Numbered from the stretch's first letter, positions 52,859 through 64,000 are shown. The stretch is DNA of 64,000 nt from Ziziphus jujuba (GCF_031755915.1 NC_083379.1:45082001-45146000), one strand, 5' to 3'. Numbers and translations are program-made. Notes: a model not told the origin generated them from the letters alone.

Positions 52859-55540
52859 ATGGAAGAAAGAGTTGAATATTCAGAGTCGTCGTCGTCGTCG
52901 TCGGAGTCGTCGGACCACGTGATGAGCGAGGTACACTTGGGTTGTCCACCTGGTCTTTCTGGGTCCCACATTTCATACTTCACTTTCTCCATTCCCTCTG
53001 GTACTCCCTTTGAATTCAATCTTATTTATTACTGTTTTTTGCAACCCTTTCATGTTCTCTGCCTCTGTCCCTTTCTCTGTGCCATCAAAATTCACTTCCA
53101 AAATTAACCTTTTTTTTTTTTTTTTTCTTTTTATCTTTTAATAATTATTTCTTAAATACTTGTTCAATTAATTAGAAACTGAACCAAGAAGAAGCAATGA
53201 AACTTCTGAAATGGAAGCAGCTTCGGTGATGAAGCTGGATGAGGATGGTGATCTTGTTCTTCCTAGACGCAACAGTGAGTTCCCATCTCATCTACTTCCA
53301 CCAAGTTTCTTATCATATAGCTGTTGCTTATATTTATCAATTTTATTATGTATATATAGCTACGCGTTTTGCTGGCTTATCTACACAGAGTTATAGAGTG
53401 AGAATCCAGCATAACATCACATCGTCTATTCCGAGTGTTGGTTTGCAGGTAAATAAAGTTTTGGTTTCTTCCCCTTTTTTGTGTTTTACTGTTCTATTTT
53501 CACATTTCTCCCTTTCCTTCCTTCCTTCCTTACAGGTGTGGAGAGCGGAACTAGCATTATCTGATTTTGTGTTGCATAAGATGTTTACATCATCTGAATT
53601 TGATGGAATCATTTCATTAGAACTTGGTGCTGGCACAGGTATGGTGGCCATTATTACTTGTTTTGATATTATGTCATTATATGTATGTTGCAAAAACCTT
53701 ATGAACAAGATTGACATTTGCTCAAATGACTTAAACCATTTCAAGTAGGCAAACCATTTTGAATAATTAGGTTAGCTTATTTGTTGATATCTAGCCTTTA
53801 CATTGCCACTGACCATTGAATTAATCAAATTGTATGTTTTAAATTATATTAGCTCTGAATGAAATTATTGATGACCAGAAACAAAGTGATTCCATTGCAC
53901 TATGTTAACCAGGGTTGGTGGGTATATTACTTTCACGCATTGCTAAAACAGTGTTTTTAACAGGTATTACCTTCTCACTTCTTATTAACGTTCTTTAATC
54001 AGTACAATTAACTTTTGTATTTTTAACTTCTTAGTATTTTTATATTTTATCTTGGCTGTGAGCTCTCTCGCCTATTAACTAACTAATTCAAGAATTTACA
54101 AGATTTGAACTAGTTGTAGTGATAAGTGATGTAAAAAGTAGTGAAGCCCAGATAATTAGGATATAATTTGTTATCCTCTTCTTATTAATTAAGTAATTTA
54201 TTTATTTTTGGTGCTTATTATATAATTACACCAAAAATTTCCTAGAAGAGTTTGTACAATCGTAGAACTGAGAAGACAATATAGATTATTAGGTTCTGAA
54301 TTTGTGGCTTTTTATAATTGAGACCATAAATAATATTTTATGTTGGAAGTTCTTTGCTTCATCTTTGTCTCTGACTTTACCTAATTTAGGTTTTTTATTA
54401 CGCAATGCAACCTTCTGCATTGTTGACAGACCATGGTAATGAGATCCTGGAAAACTGTGCCAAGAATATTAAGCTTAATTCTGAACTATTCAATCCTCAA
54501 GCTGCCATTCATGTACGTGAACTTAATTGGATGCATTCCTGGCCTCCTGAAATAAGTCTTGAAGAATCCCCCCAGTGTAATAGGTGACATTCAGACTCAG
54601 TGAATAGTATGTACCAAGTAGGAGTTATATTTTTTGTATGATTTCTTATAATTAGAATGAAACCTTTTTCTAATAATGTCTTTTATTATGCTAATATATC
54701 CCTGTTATTTTGGAACTATGGAAAATGTTGTTCTAATGCAGCTTATACATCATAATATTTAGGAAACACAATTTGATACATGTAATGGTGTCGCATAGGT
54801 ATCTCTGGACATCCTCAGATGTTGAAGAAGCCCAAAAAGCTTCTATGCTTGTAGCTGCAGACGTAATTTACAGCGATGAACTCACAGATGCATTTTTCAG
54901 TATTTTAGAGAGACTAATGTGCACATGTCCAGAAAAGGTACAAATGACACGTTAAAATGGAAAGCGATGGGAATGGCAAGTATTTTATGTCTTGAAAGCA
55001 TTTTGAGATTTTGTGTTTTACTGGCTAGAAACTCAGAAATGTTAAGACTGATCAATCATAAAATTGGTGTTTCTAAAAGAGATTGATCAAGGATGTATCA
55101 CAACTGAAATACACCTTCTCATGTTGTTGCTGACAGCCTCTAGTCCATTTATAAAGAACCATTTTAATGGCAATCACTTTGTTTCTTAGGTTTTATACCT
55201 GGCACTGGAAAAGCGGTACAACTTCAGCCTTGATGATCTTGACGTTGTCGCAAATGGTTACTCACATTTCAAAAGTTATCTGCAGGTTGAAGGAGGTAAG
55301 CATATACATCACCTGTTGCATCCATTGGCTTTCATTTTACATTTTATTATTTACCCTTTGGCTTTAATTCGACTTTGGATAGATGGTGTTGCACAGCGTG
55401 AAGATCTGGAGTTTCGTTCAACGGCAAGGTTTGTGGGCAAGTGCATTGACATTACGCAAATTCCACAATACATTAAAGAATATGACAGAGGAACTGATGT
55501 AGAGATTTGGCAGATAAAGTGCCAGAAAAGAAATTTCTAA
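52859..55540 (+). CDS. METTL22-like lysine methyltransferase family protein
   Basis: Seven-beta-strand, SAM-dependent methyltransferase of the methyltransf_16 family, 346 residues, like Arabidopsis At1g79915. Exons: 52859-53000, 53176-53274, 53360-53448, 53536-53638, 53913-53963, 54430-54583, 54799-54937, 55190-55295 and 55383-55540; every junction keeps frame. The N-terminus is acidic with a Ser run. Motif I, the SAM-binding loop, is ISLELGAGTGLVGILLS, split by an intron. Before it come VWRAELALSDFVLH and later AADVIYSDELTDAFFSIL, which contains the family post-motif D. The C-terminus reads VLYLALEKRYNFSLDDLDVV and ends KCQKRNF. METTL22 homologues methylate lysine on protein substrates; the plant substrate is unknown. 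The gene follows IST1 copy B, and a remnant of a sister copy follows copy A. Confidence 0.88.
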
Positions 55541-57091
55541 TTTGTAATCCTATTGTGCAACGAAGCTGTGAAGTTATTTAGATGTTCAGCTTTTATAAAG
55601 TTTATGATTTTGCCCACAAATATAGCTTTTTCAAATAGTAGACTGATTGTGGGTGGGTAAGTTTGGTTTTCACAAAGGCAACCCTCTGTCATCAAAACTT
55701 ATTATTGGCATCACAACCTTTGCATTTTTTATTTTCTGAATCAAATCTCAATTTTTTTCGATAAAATGAATCAAATCTCAATTGAAAATATCAAACAATA
55801 GTATATGATATTTATGTTCAAAATTGTTGGTAGCAAATGCAAGTTCTAAATATCGGTATTAGGAAACCGTTGCTCTTACTGGGTCAATGCATTTGCTTTG
55901 CTGTTCAATTAACGGCATAACTTTTACAATTTCTGAACTATCTTTTTCAGATTCTAATAACATTGAACTAACAGGTAAAAACAAAAAAAAAACAAAAAAG
56001 AGACCAATTTAAAATATATTTTAATACTTAAATTGCATTTCTACTTGGTTTTGGTCTCTTGAAATTGTGGAAATTTTGAGTTTTGACAATGGTAGCTATA
56101 CTAGTGAAATGTTTTTTTGGATCAAACTTTATTCACTCAGCTGCCAACTATTTTAGTTATTTTCATGTTAAGTATATATTTCCTTTCCTTGAAAAAAATA
56201 AAATAAAATAGAGCCTCGTTCTTTATTATAACTTTAATTTAAATGAAAATATAAACATCATTAATCAATGAGGGAAATAGATAAAACATCTTGGAGAAGA
56301 TTTTGGAACTAAGATTTTGGAACTAATTAATCAGTTAGTAGACAAAATGTGATGTTTAAGCTTGTCGACCACCATATAATTAATTTGAAAGGGAGAAAGC
56401 ATTGTAATATAATTATAATTTATAATAACATATTGTAGCAGATTTAAATATCGCTCCTCGATTTCAACTACAACTCAAATAAATTAATTGCCGTATAGCA
56501 AGTATTTTCATCTTGCAGCAGCTGTTGTGACTCCCTGATTCTAGCTTAGAAAGAAATTTTTTTTTTTTTGTTTTGTTTTTTAGCTTTTTGCCTTTTTTTT
56601 TTTTTTTTTTTTAGGGTACAATGTATTAGGCCAAATTATCATTTCTACAATTGTCAAGGACAAAAGAAGGCAATTAAAAAAAAAAAAAATCCTAAAATTT
56701 GCATATGACATAGTACATATGACATGGTACATATGTTCCATGAGAGTCCACCGTATGTAAAATCTATTTGTAAGATTACTAATGGGCATGAACATACATC
56801 ATTAAATTATTTCTACATTCTAGCACGACGGGAATATCAGCATTATATATATATATATATATATGCGTTTTCATACACAAGTTATGTATTAATAACAACA
56901 AAAAGCATATAAACTGTGTTTCATTTCGTAAGTCAGTTAAAAGTATGACTTATGCTTTAACTTATGCTTCTTAGAAAATACTTATGTTTCTTAATACGAT
57001 TACGAAAAGAGAAGGTGCATCTATATCAATGTTAGTCATAAATAATAATTATAAAACATAATTTGTCCATAATCAAATTCTTACAATTAAA
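55541..57091. other. Intergenic, convergent 3' ends
   Basis: AT-rich spacer between the methyltransferase and F-box gene stops. It includes poly-T runs at 56556-56613, a poly-A run near 56676-56688 and an (AT)n run near 56845-56864. No gene recognised. Confidence 0.65.
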
Positions 57092-57479
57092 TTAAGTTAT
57101 GATGACCTCTGCACGAGGATGCATTTGCAGTATCTTCGTTCTCAGTAACCGGGCACACTCGACACAGAGTTCTTCATATTGATCATCATAGTTACACCCC
57201 CGCCAATGTTCTCTGTCTCTCCAATAACTTAAATCCATAAGCTCAATAAATATTTTCTCCACTGACACAGCATACTCGAGTAAATGCAACAAAAACTCAA
57301 CTTCAGATTGGCACCCAGCAAAGACACCCCACTTCACCACCTTAAGGCATTGACATGAATGGTTCTGATTCACCTCTACTTCCTTAGGTATATGCATATC
57401 CAACCACTGTCAAAAACCACCATATTCAAATAAATATCGTTCATAAAAAATATTCAAATAAATATCACTTACACATTTT

Positions 57480-57510
<31 letters not shown>

Positions 57511-59453
57511 CATTATTTAAAAATACATAATTAATACCTTTAAGGCATTGTCTTTAGCAGGATGTGCTAAGACTGCTTGGTCCTGCCATATGAACATAAC
57601 AAATTCAGTCATAATTTTTCTCATCATATAGTACAATTTAAATTCACCTGAACAAAAAACAAAAATGAGGAATGTTGCAATATATCTTGCTAAAAAGGCT
57701 TCAAAGATTTTAAACTTATAAATAAATACTACTTGGTGGTTTAGCAGGCCTGTATTCTGGGATTTTAGATTAAATAAAAAAATAAATAAATATTTGTAGA
57801 TTGGCAGGGCATTGGTGTGCACCTGGGATGAGAAAGTAATCGAGAAAGGAGCCGCCTTTAGAATATCCAGCAAACAGTGAAATGGTATTATGGAGCAATG
57901 ACCCAACGTTAATTCCAAATGCTCAAGCTTGCTCAACTTAAGAATTTGAGGTAACTGAGCCGAAATAGCATCCGTGTAGACCTAATTAACCAAATTAAAA
58001 CAAAAACACACAAACATAAACTTTATAATATTCAAACAGAAAAACAGAGGAAAAAAAAAAAAAAAAAGAGTAAGCTACCTACCTCAATAGCAAGTCTTTT
58101 TATTTGATTAAGCACAGTGACAAAAGAGTCAAATTTGAAGCCGTCATCAAAGATGGCAAAACTTATGTGGGAGAGATTTGGGGCAGATATGTTGACGCTT
58201 TCGAAATTAACCTCATCGATGAATTTAATTATTATTGTATTAAGATTTTCAGCGGAGGAGATTTGGAGGTGTTGCAGGCGTTCGGAACTTTCTATTTGCA
58301 AGTACTTAAGATTGGGAGCAAAAGCAATGCTCAACCTGTCAAGTTTATTAGAAGCTAGAAGAACAAAACGTTCAAGAAAGGGAGAGTTGGAGAACAAACG
58401 GTCAATAAAGTTTTCAGTGACACTTATTCCCTCCATAGTCAAATCCCTGAGGGAATGGAAATTATTAGCTACAAACATAGCATCGTAAACCATAACAGAA
58501 GGAATATCCAGCACGAGCTTTTGGACATGTTTTTTTGCAGCGAAATCCAACCATGCGTCGATATGATGACAGTCTTTATATGTCAAGTCAGCCATTAATG
58601 AAAACTCATACAGAGTAGGTGCCTTATGCAACTTCAATACTCTGTACACCTCAATTATCTTCCTGCTCATCTTCTTATTTATATCACGTATCTTTTTGCT
58701 TAAATCACATGGCGCTATATCCGCAACAGACTCTCTTTCCAAAAAAATTGTCAACCTAGGTGTAACCCGAATGGTAGTAATCCAAATCCTACGCCATAGC
58801 CGAGAAACCACACTCATCTTTGCTGCTTCTTCTGTCCTCAACATACACATAATTGATACCAGAATTTCAGCCGGTAATTTACTTATTATATCTTCCTTGT
58901 CTATCTCCTCCTGCTAAATTTTTTCAGTTAAACTACCATTACAAAGAAGATTTAAAAAAAGAAAAAAAAAAAACACATACTTTGAAAGCAAAAATAAAAC
59001 AGCCTTCATCCTCTTTTTTGTACAGATTCATCTAAAACATGTTCCTTTTAATTCACGTTTCAATTCAATTTTTTTTTTTTTTCACCCTTATGAACGGTTA
59101 AACTGTCATCACAAAGCAATTAAAAAAAAAAAAAACCTAAACTTTCAAAACAAAGCAGCCATCTTTTTCTAGCCTCTTCCAGGAGAAAATTATGAACAAA
59201 AAAAAAAAAATAATAATAATAAAAAAAACAACATAACAAGTCAGACCTGGCTGTACGGAGAAAATTCGTCCCTTTAAAGAAAGTTCTTTTTTATAAAAAA
59301 AGAAAGAAAAAATTCAAATAAAACATAACACAGATAAAATTTGTCCCTTCAAATAGAAAATTAAACTATGAACATATTTAAAAATATATATATATATATA
59401 TATATTAAACGGTTGGTTACCTTATTCTGCATCGTCTTCCCTTTCTTCAGCAT
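57092..59453 (-). CDS. F-box/LRR (FBD-like) protein
   Basis: Putative substrate receptor of an SCF ubiquitin ligase, 459 residues. Exons on the minus strand: 59421-59453, 58083-58910, 57823-57981, 57538-57582 and 57092-57406, each a multiple of three. Exon 1 encodes only MLKKGKTMQNK. The F-box follows (EDIISKLPAEILVSIMCMLR then SRLWRRIW). A degenerate leucine-rich repeat region covers most of exon 2 (NNFHSLRDLTMEGISV, FLERFVLLASNKLDRLSI, NLKYLQIESSERLQHLQI) and continues in exon 3 (LSKLEHLELTLGHCSIIPF). The last exon is FBD-like, with CQCLKVVKWGVFAGCQSEVE. This is a fast-evolving plant family, and the target is unknown. The start could instead be the inner ATG at 59432. Confidence 0.8.
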
Positions 59454-59899
59454 CAGCCTTTTCAACAATATGTGTTTATTTGGGTGGATCTTCAACGCCA
59501 TGTACTTACTTGGCTGGAGACAGAAATAGAGAGAAGTTATTTTATACACCTCTCCTTTCTTTTGTTTTTCTTTTTCTTTATTTATTTATTTATTTATTTT
59601 TTTGGTTATTACCTCTCCTCTTCTCTTTCCTTTTCGCAACTCTTTTGCGCTTCCGGCTGCACCTTTTTATTTTTTATTTTTTATTTTTTTTGAAAATTAC
59701 AAATTATTATCCATTACTCGAAGCATGTATAGGTAGGGATGCTTAACTACTCTCCTCCTCTGCTTCTGACAGTTCTGAACAGTAGGATTTGGTCCGATCT
59801 AGTTTAGTTGACATAGGTCATACATGTGTTAGATAGACCAGAGATATAGTTGGGAATGACCCTCATGATCGACACATATTCTCCTAATTCAACTAAACC

Positions 59900-60048
59900 G
59901 TATTTTGATGGAATGGGTTAGTTTGAATGGTTAAGTATTTTTATGTGTGTTTTTAAAAATACAGATTCGAATTATATGGGATATGAAGAAGCGGAAATAT
60001 TTTGGATAGTTTATAATTAAGTAATTTGTTTAAAAAAAAAAAAACCGT
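59900..60048 (+). mobile_element. Putative tRNA-derived SINE
   Basis: A 149-base insert is flanked by perfect 22-base direct repeats (59878-59899 and 60049-60070, containing CTCCTAATTCAACTAAACC). Near its start TTAGTTTGAATGG resembles an RNA polymerase III A box, and GATTCGAAT about 35 bases later resembles a B box. It ends in an A-run shortly before the second repeat. This fits a short retroposed element with target duplications. The few bases after the A-run (CCGT) are not typical. Confidence 0.5.
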
Positions 60049-60767
60049 ATTCTCCTAATTCAACTAAACCTCCACGCTATTTATTTCCCCAAAACAAAAA
60101 ATAAATAAATAAAAGAAAAAAAAACTTAACCTCCACGCTCAGGTCTGCCCAGTCCGGGCCAAGCCTAACAAATTGAACTCAAATGGGCCTTTATTGGATT
60201 TTCTTCGACATTGTTTTTTGGGTTTTTCCCATAAATAACCACCTTACAACTCCATTTTAAAAAAATAGCAAATTTTTTTTTTTTTTAAAAAACTAGCCAC
60301 CTTGGGACAAAAATACCCTTGATAAAATTGAAAATTACACAAAAGCTTTCCTTTCTTCTACACAGCCGTTCGTTCGTGGGGGTGGAGTTTATACAAAACT
60401 GTTCGTGGGGTTTCTCTAAACTCTTTGCATCTCATCGCCTCTCACTTTCATTTTTTTGTATTTTCTCAGATCTCAAACTAAAATCAGGTAAAAATTTTAT
60501 CTTTTTTCTTATTAGATGAAAGTAAGGAAATATGTATTTTTTTTGTTTTTTCTCTTTCTATTTTTTCTTGTAAGTTTTATTAGTTTAGGGTTTTTTAAGC
60601 TTTTTATTTGATATGGGTATGCAAGAAATTGATTTATGAGATGTTCTATGTGATTTTAAAGATACTTTAGGTGGCATATGGTTTGAAAATGGGAGAAATT
60701 TTGTGTAAAACTGAAAAATCGCGAAAAACAGTAAAAACGGAGGAAATTTGGCGAAAAAGATGAATTT

Positions 60768-60915
60768 CCGCCAATTTCCTCCAGTTTGTCAGTTTTCGCA
60801 AATTTCCGCCAATTTTCCGCCAATTTTCCGCCAGTTTTCCGCCATTTTTCCGCCAGTTTTCCGTCAGTTTTCCGCCAGTTTTCCGCCAAATTTCCGCCAG
60901 TTTTCCGCCAGTAGG
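60768..60915 (+). repeat. Tandem TTTTCCGCCAG-type repeats
   Basis: More than ten imperfect copies of an 11-12 base unit, TTTTCCGCCAG or TTTTCCGCCAA, in the putative 5' UTR intron of the transposase gene. Related TTTCCGCTTGGAGGAAA units occur between the two convergent genes. Clustered short repeats near Mutator-like ends can be transposase binding sites; that role is inferred. Confidence 0.8.
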
Positions 60916-61050
60916 AAAAAGCTATATTTGGCCCGAAAAAAAAAACAGAATCAACTTTTTTAATACAGTTAATATGTTTGTTTAATATTATTCAAAATTT
61001 TATATATTTATTGATTTAGTTTAACGTTATTCATTTAATTTTGTAGTCAA

Positions 61051-62992
61051 ATGGAAGATGATGACATTGTAATTGCGGTTTTATATAATGGAACATTGGT
61101 ACAAAATGATAGTGGTGATTGGGAATATCGAAATGGTAAAAATGTAATGGTTTCCGTCGGCAAGAGATGCACAAAATCAGAGTTAGAGGATGAGATTTTC
61201 AATTCTATTGAGATAGATCGAAATGAATATTTGCTAAAGCTAAAATGGATATATGGACGATGTGCAGAAAAGTTGGATCCTACAGAAATACGATGTGATA
61301 GGGATGTGAAATGCTTTCTTCAAGAAGTGAGGAATGGAGGGATGACAATGATGCGGCCTCCATTGTATGTTGAGGTGATTTCAAAAGTTGAACATGTATG
61401 TAGAAATGTTCATCAAACAGCATTTGCTTCGGATAGTGGGAGTAATCTTCATTCTTTTTCTTGTCCTCCAATTGGCGGTCGTCTACCACAAGCTTCCGGT
61501 ACTGAACCAATTCAGGCTACATCTCAGGAAATTATGGTTTAAGAAACTCAGTTTAGAGATCAATTTGATGTTTGTGGGGGGGCCTGGACATCATTTAACA
61601 TTCACGAAGGAGTTGATGTTGGAGGTGACTATGCTGAACGGTTTCCTAACGACGAGGAGTATGAGCAGTTGCATCATATTGTTCATGATGAGAATTACAA
61701 TGCAGCAGGGGATGATGTTGGTCATAATGATGTAGATTTTGATCATGAGTTGCCAGATAATGATAATGATATGCATCCTGAAATGAACAATGAAGGAGTT
61801 GATGATGTTAGGGTTCATCGTGCTACAAGTGACCACATATCATCGAGCAACAGAAATGGTTCTATGGCCATATTTTCATCAAAGTTCACTGGCTGTGAGA
61901 ACATAGTAGTTGGACAATTATTTCGCAACAAACGTGACCTACAGAATATATCCTTTGGCTTTCGGCATTGGAGATGGAGAGAACGAGCAAGCATATACAT
62001 GGTTTTTCCAAAACCTGAAGGATGCCATCGGAGATTTTCCAGATTTGGTGTTTGTGAGTGATAGACACCCCGCTATTGAAAGGGCATTACGCAAAGTTTT
62101 TCCCAATGCATACCATGCGTTGTGCACGTACCATATAAGCAGAAATATTAAAGCAAATGGACATGCGAAAGATGAATCAATAATACAATGTTTCATGCTC
62201 GCAGCTAGTGCATATTTGGTTGAAGATTTTGAGTTTTATATGGGGCAAATTGAGGCAAAAAACAGTAGAGCTGCCCAGTACATTCGATCATGTGACCCTA
62301 CAAGGTGGGCACGTTCTCTTTGTCCATGTAAAAGGTACACTATCATGACCACCAATATTGCAGAAAGCTTGAATGGCATTCTGCTAGATGCTAGAGAGAT
62401 GCCAATAGTAGCATTAATAGAGCACATACGGGATTTACTGCAAAGGTGGTTTTATGAGCGACGTACTGCAGGTGCAAAATTGACAAAACCTGTGACTGAC
62501 CATATGGAAGAGCAACTCAAACTACGAAATTTGGAGTCCATCGGACTACGTGTGAAAGCCATTAATATGCATGAATTTCTTGTGGAAGGTGGGAGTTTGA
62601 GGGGTACAGTTAATCTCCAATCAAAAACATGCTCATGCAAAGTCTTCGATCTTGATCAATATCCTTGTGATCATTGTATTGCCGCTTGCAGAGACCGAAA
62701 AATTGCTCCTTATGGCATGTGTTCTCATTACTACACCGCGGATGCATATCGTGCAGCTTATGCTGAGTCCATTTATCCTTTGTTAGATGAAAAACAGTGG
62801 CATGTCCCGGATGACGTGGCAAGTCGCATTGTTCTTCCACCAAGATGGACACGTAGGCGAGCCGGTAGACCAAGGATACAACGCATACCATCCGAAGGTG
62901 AAGATGTTATTGGACGTAGATGTAGCCGATGCAGTGGTCTTGGACATTATAGGCAGAGATGTACGAATCCATTGTCTTATGCTTCGAATTAG
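61051..62992 (+). pseudogene. MULE transposase (MURA type), internally deleted
   Basis: Frame 1 (61051-61542) encodes the plant MuDR N-terminal module (MEDDDIVIAVLYNGTL, ..., YLLKLKWIYGRCAEKLDP). It meets an in-frame TAA at 61540-61542, then continues open to about 61945 with GQLFRNKRDLQ. There it joins, in another frame, YPLAFGIGDGENEQAYTWFF. The zinc-binding DNA-binding domain and the first catalytic Asp block expected between them are missing, so a deletion with frameshift is inferred. After the junction come VFVSDRHPAIERAL (second Asp), CTYHISRN (C2H), TTNIAESLNG (catalytic Glu), the SWIM finger CSCKVFDLDQYPCDHC, and a zinc knuckle CSRCSGLGHYRQRC, ending SYASN. The element cannot make a working transposase from this copy. 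Confidence 0.85.
61127..61190 (+). repeat. Left arm of a perfect 64-base inverted repeat inside coding sequence
   Basis: Bases 61127-61190 (beginning ATCGAAATGG, ending AGTTAGAGGA) are identical to the reverse complement of 63937-64000. In both places they encode NGKNVMVSVGKRCTKSELE in frame. The repeat ends sharply at 61190 on the left arm and at 63937 on the right, and extends past the window edge on the right. Confidence 0.95.
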
Positions 62993-63803
62993 AAAGTTTT
63001 AATTTAGTGTTATGGTTTAATATGTTTTGATAATTATTTCATATCTTTTTTTTTTTTTGAATTTAATCCTAAATGAAAAGATGCTTTCTGGAATTGATTT
63101 TCAATCTTTAGTTTACATATCATTTTATGAAATGTCCAAATGATTTTGAAAATAAAAACAAACATATATCAATTTTATTTTTATTTAAAATGGTTATTGA
63201 TTTTAAATGTCACTACATTTTTTGTTAATTCCATCTTCATCTTATATAATATTTGTCTCCACTCCCAATTTTTTTTACCCTACTATTAACTTATATAATC
63301 TATTAGAAATTGATTTTCCAAGTGGAGGAAATTAGTTTCTAATAGGAGTAAAAATTATTCAACGATTTCCGCTTGGAGGAAATGTTTTCCAACAGGAGGA
63401 AAACTATTTCCGCTTGGAGGAAAATTTTTCCACCTGGCGGAAATTTATCAAGAGGCTTCAATTTTTCTTCATATGGGATTTCCGATTGGAGGAACGTTTT
63501 TCCTCCATTTTTCCTCCAGTAGGAAAATTTTTCGGCCTATAGGAAATATTTCCGACAAGCGGAAAATTTTTTAAAATTTGCAATTGAGCTCTTAAGGCGT
63601 TTGTGCATAACAGAATTCTAATAAATAAACATGGCACATTTCCTATAAGGTCAATTACTTATCATTACATCAATACCACATTGTTATCTTTGTTAAATGA
63701 ACATTATAAGCCACCATTATATTTACAATTAAAAGTCAAATATAATAAATAATATGCATCTATAAACATGAAAAAAGGAAAGAAAAAAGCATCACCACGC
63801 AGC
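62993..63803. other. Region between convergent MULE genes
   Basis: AT-rich sequence with a poly-T run near 63049-63058. From about 63350 to 63565 there are repeated TTTCCGCTTGGAGGAAA-like units on both strands, including a TTTTTCCTCCAGTAGGAAAA block similar to the end of the 60768-60915 repeats. No open gene. Confidence 0.65.
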
Positions 63804-64000
63804 TCATATGCTAAGTTCTTTGTTGTAAACCTCATATGCATACTTCTTCCTAAAGAACTCCATGTTATCTTGTGTGAATGTCAATGGTAATCTAGCATGT
63901 AAGAATTCGATGGTCTTGAGTGTAAATATGCCACAGTCCTCTAACTCTGATTTTGTGCATCTCTTGCCGACGGAAACCATTACATTTTTACCATTTCGAT
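63804..64000 (-). CDS. MULE N-module fused to Ulp1 protease C-terminus, partial
   Basis: Reading from the window edge on the minus strand, one open frame begins with the MuDR N-terminal module (NGKNVMVSVGKRCTKSELED). It passes directly into CGIFTLKTIEFLHARLPLTF and ends FFRKKYAYEVYNKELSI with TGA at 63804-63806. The second part matches the C-terminal piece of plant MULE-associated Ulp1/SENP cysteine proteases, starting at the D-C-G of the active-site Cys. The protease His and Asp blocks are missing, so activity is not expected. The 5' end lies outside the window. It could be a transcribed chimera or a deletion derivative. Confidence 0.7.
   Translation of the reverse strand, partial: RNGKNVMVSVGKRCTKSELEDCGIFTLKTIEFLHARLPLTFTQDNMEFFRKKYAYEVYNKELSI

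Larger units (their letters stand above)
59454..61050. other. F-box promoter, then left end of the Mutator-like element
   Basis: The left part is the F-box gene upstream region with poly-T and a putative SINE. From about 60210 the sequence (ATAACCACC, ACTAGCCACC, ACAAAAATACCC) looks like the terminal region of a Mutator-like element. It includes a candidate 5' leader whose intron would run from the GTAAAA donor at 60488 to the TTGTAG acceptor at 61046. No other gene. Confidence 0.5.
60211..64000 (+). mobile_element. Mutator-like element with two convergent genes, cut by the window end
   Basis: The segment holds a MURA-type transposase gene (+, 61051-62992) and a Ulp1-like frame (-, 63804 to the edge) in convergent order, reminiscent of mudrA/mudrB in maize MuDR. 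A perfect 64-base inverted repeat joins 61127-61190 to 63937-64000; the right arm continues outside. The left boundary near 60211 is a guess from sequence character, and target duplications cannot be tested because the right end is missing. Alternatively two separate copies lie in opposite orientation. Confidence 0.6.

Noticed and set aside
60656..60889. Minus-strand ORF with repeated WRKTxGKLAEN-like units
   Set aside because: It is only a translation of the TTTTCCGCC tandem repeat; no start context or family.

Overview
The window is plant nuclear DNA from a eudicot. It is AT-rich, with intron-rich genes bounded by GT...AG introns, long poly-A/T and (AT)n tracts, small inverted-repeat elements and one Mutator-like transposon. 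The protein families are typical of land plants: S-domain receptor kinase, OVATE protein, class III peroxidase, F-box protein and Kinesin-13. A woody rosid, perhaps Rosaceae, is my guess from overall resemblance; the sequence alone does not prove it.

Layout. 221-6236 (+): 3' part of a PXA-PX sorting-nexin-like gene; its first exon lies left of the window. 8075-8741 (-): ribosomal protein eL37, divergent from 9205-13520 (+), a DDX11/CHL1-type Fe-S helicase. 15317-15958 (+): OVATE-like protein. 16558-18277 (-): decayed class III peroxidase. 19187-24491 (-): Kinesin-13B. 26555-27412 (+): non-catalytic PDX1.2. 28000-29656 (-): mitochondrial basic amino acid carrier BAC2. 31438-31866 (+): secreted cysteine-rich peptide. 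32413-33679 (-): TMA7. 34807-38046 (-): CES101-like S-domain receptor kinase. 39563-39966 (+): 87-residue unknown protein. 45343-47974 and 49763-51950 (+): tandem IST1-like genes, the second broken by a stop codon. 52859-55540 (+): METTL22-type methyltransferase, with a remnant of a second copy at about 48471-48545 between the IST1 genes. 57092-59453 (-): F-box/LRR protein. About 60.2 kb to the window end: a Mutator-like element with a broken transposase gene on + and, converging on it, a truncated Ulp1-protease-like reading frame on -. Both frames use the same inverted, identical N-terminal coding segment.

The genes do not form one pathway. From memory, their order recalls three Arabidopsis blocks: At1g15240-15270 (PX protein, eL37, TMA7), At1g79890-79915 (helicase, BAC2, IST1-like, methyltransferase) and At3g16030-16060 (CES101, PDX1.2, Kinesin-13B). 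This suggests the window keeps an ancestral order that duplication and gene loss split up in Arabidopsis.

The most unusual region is the right end: a Mutator-like element whose inverted repeat reaches into coding sequence and gives two convergent genes a common leader, one of them fused to an Ulp1 C-terminus. The second is the IST1-methyltransferase tandem duplication, with one copy of each gene decaying. All exon coordinates were inferred by eye from splice sites and reading frame.
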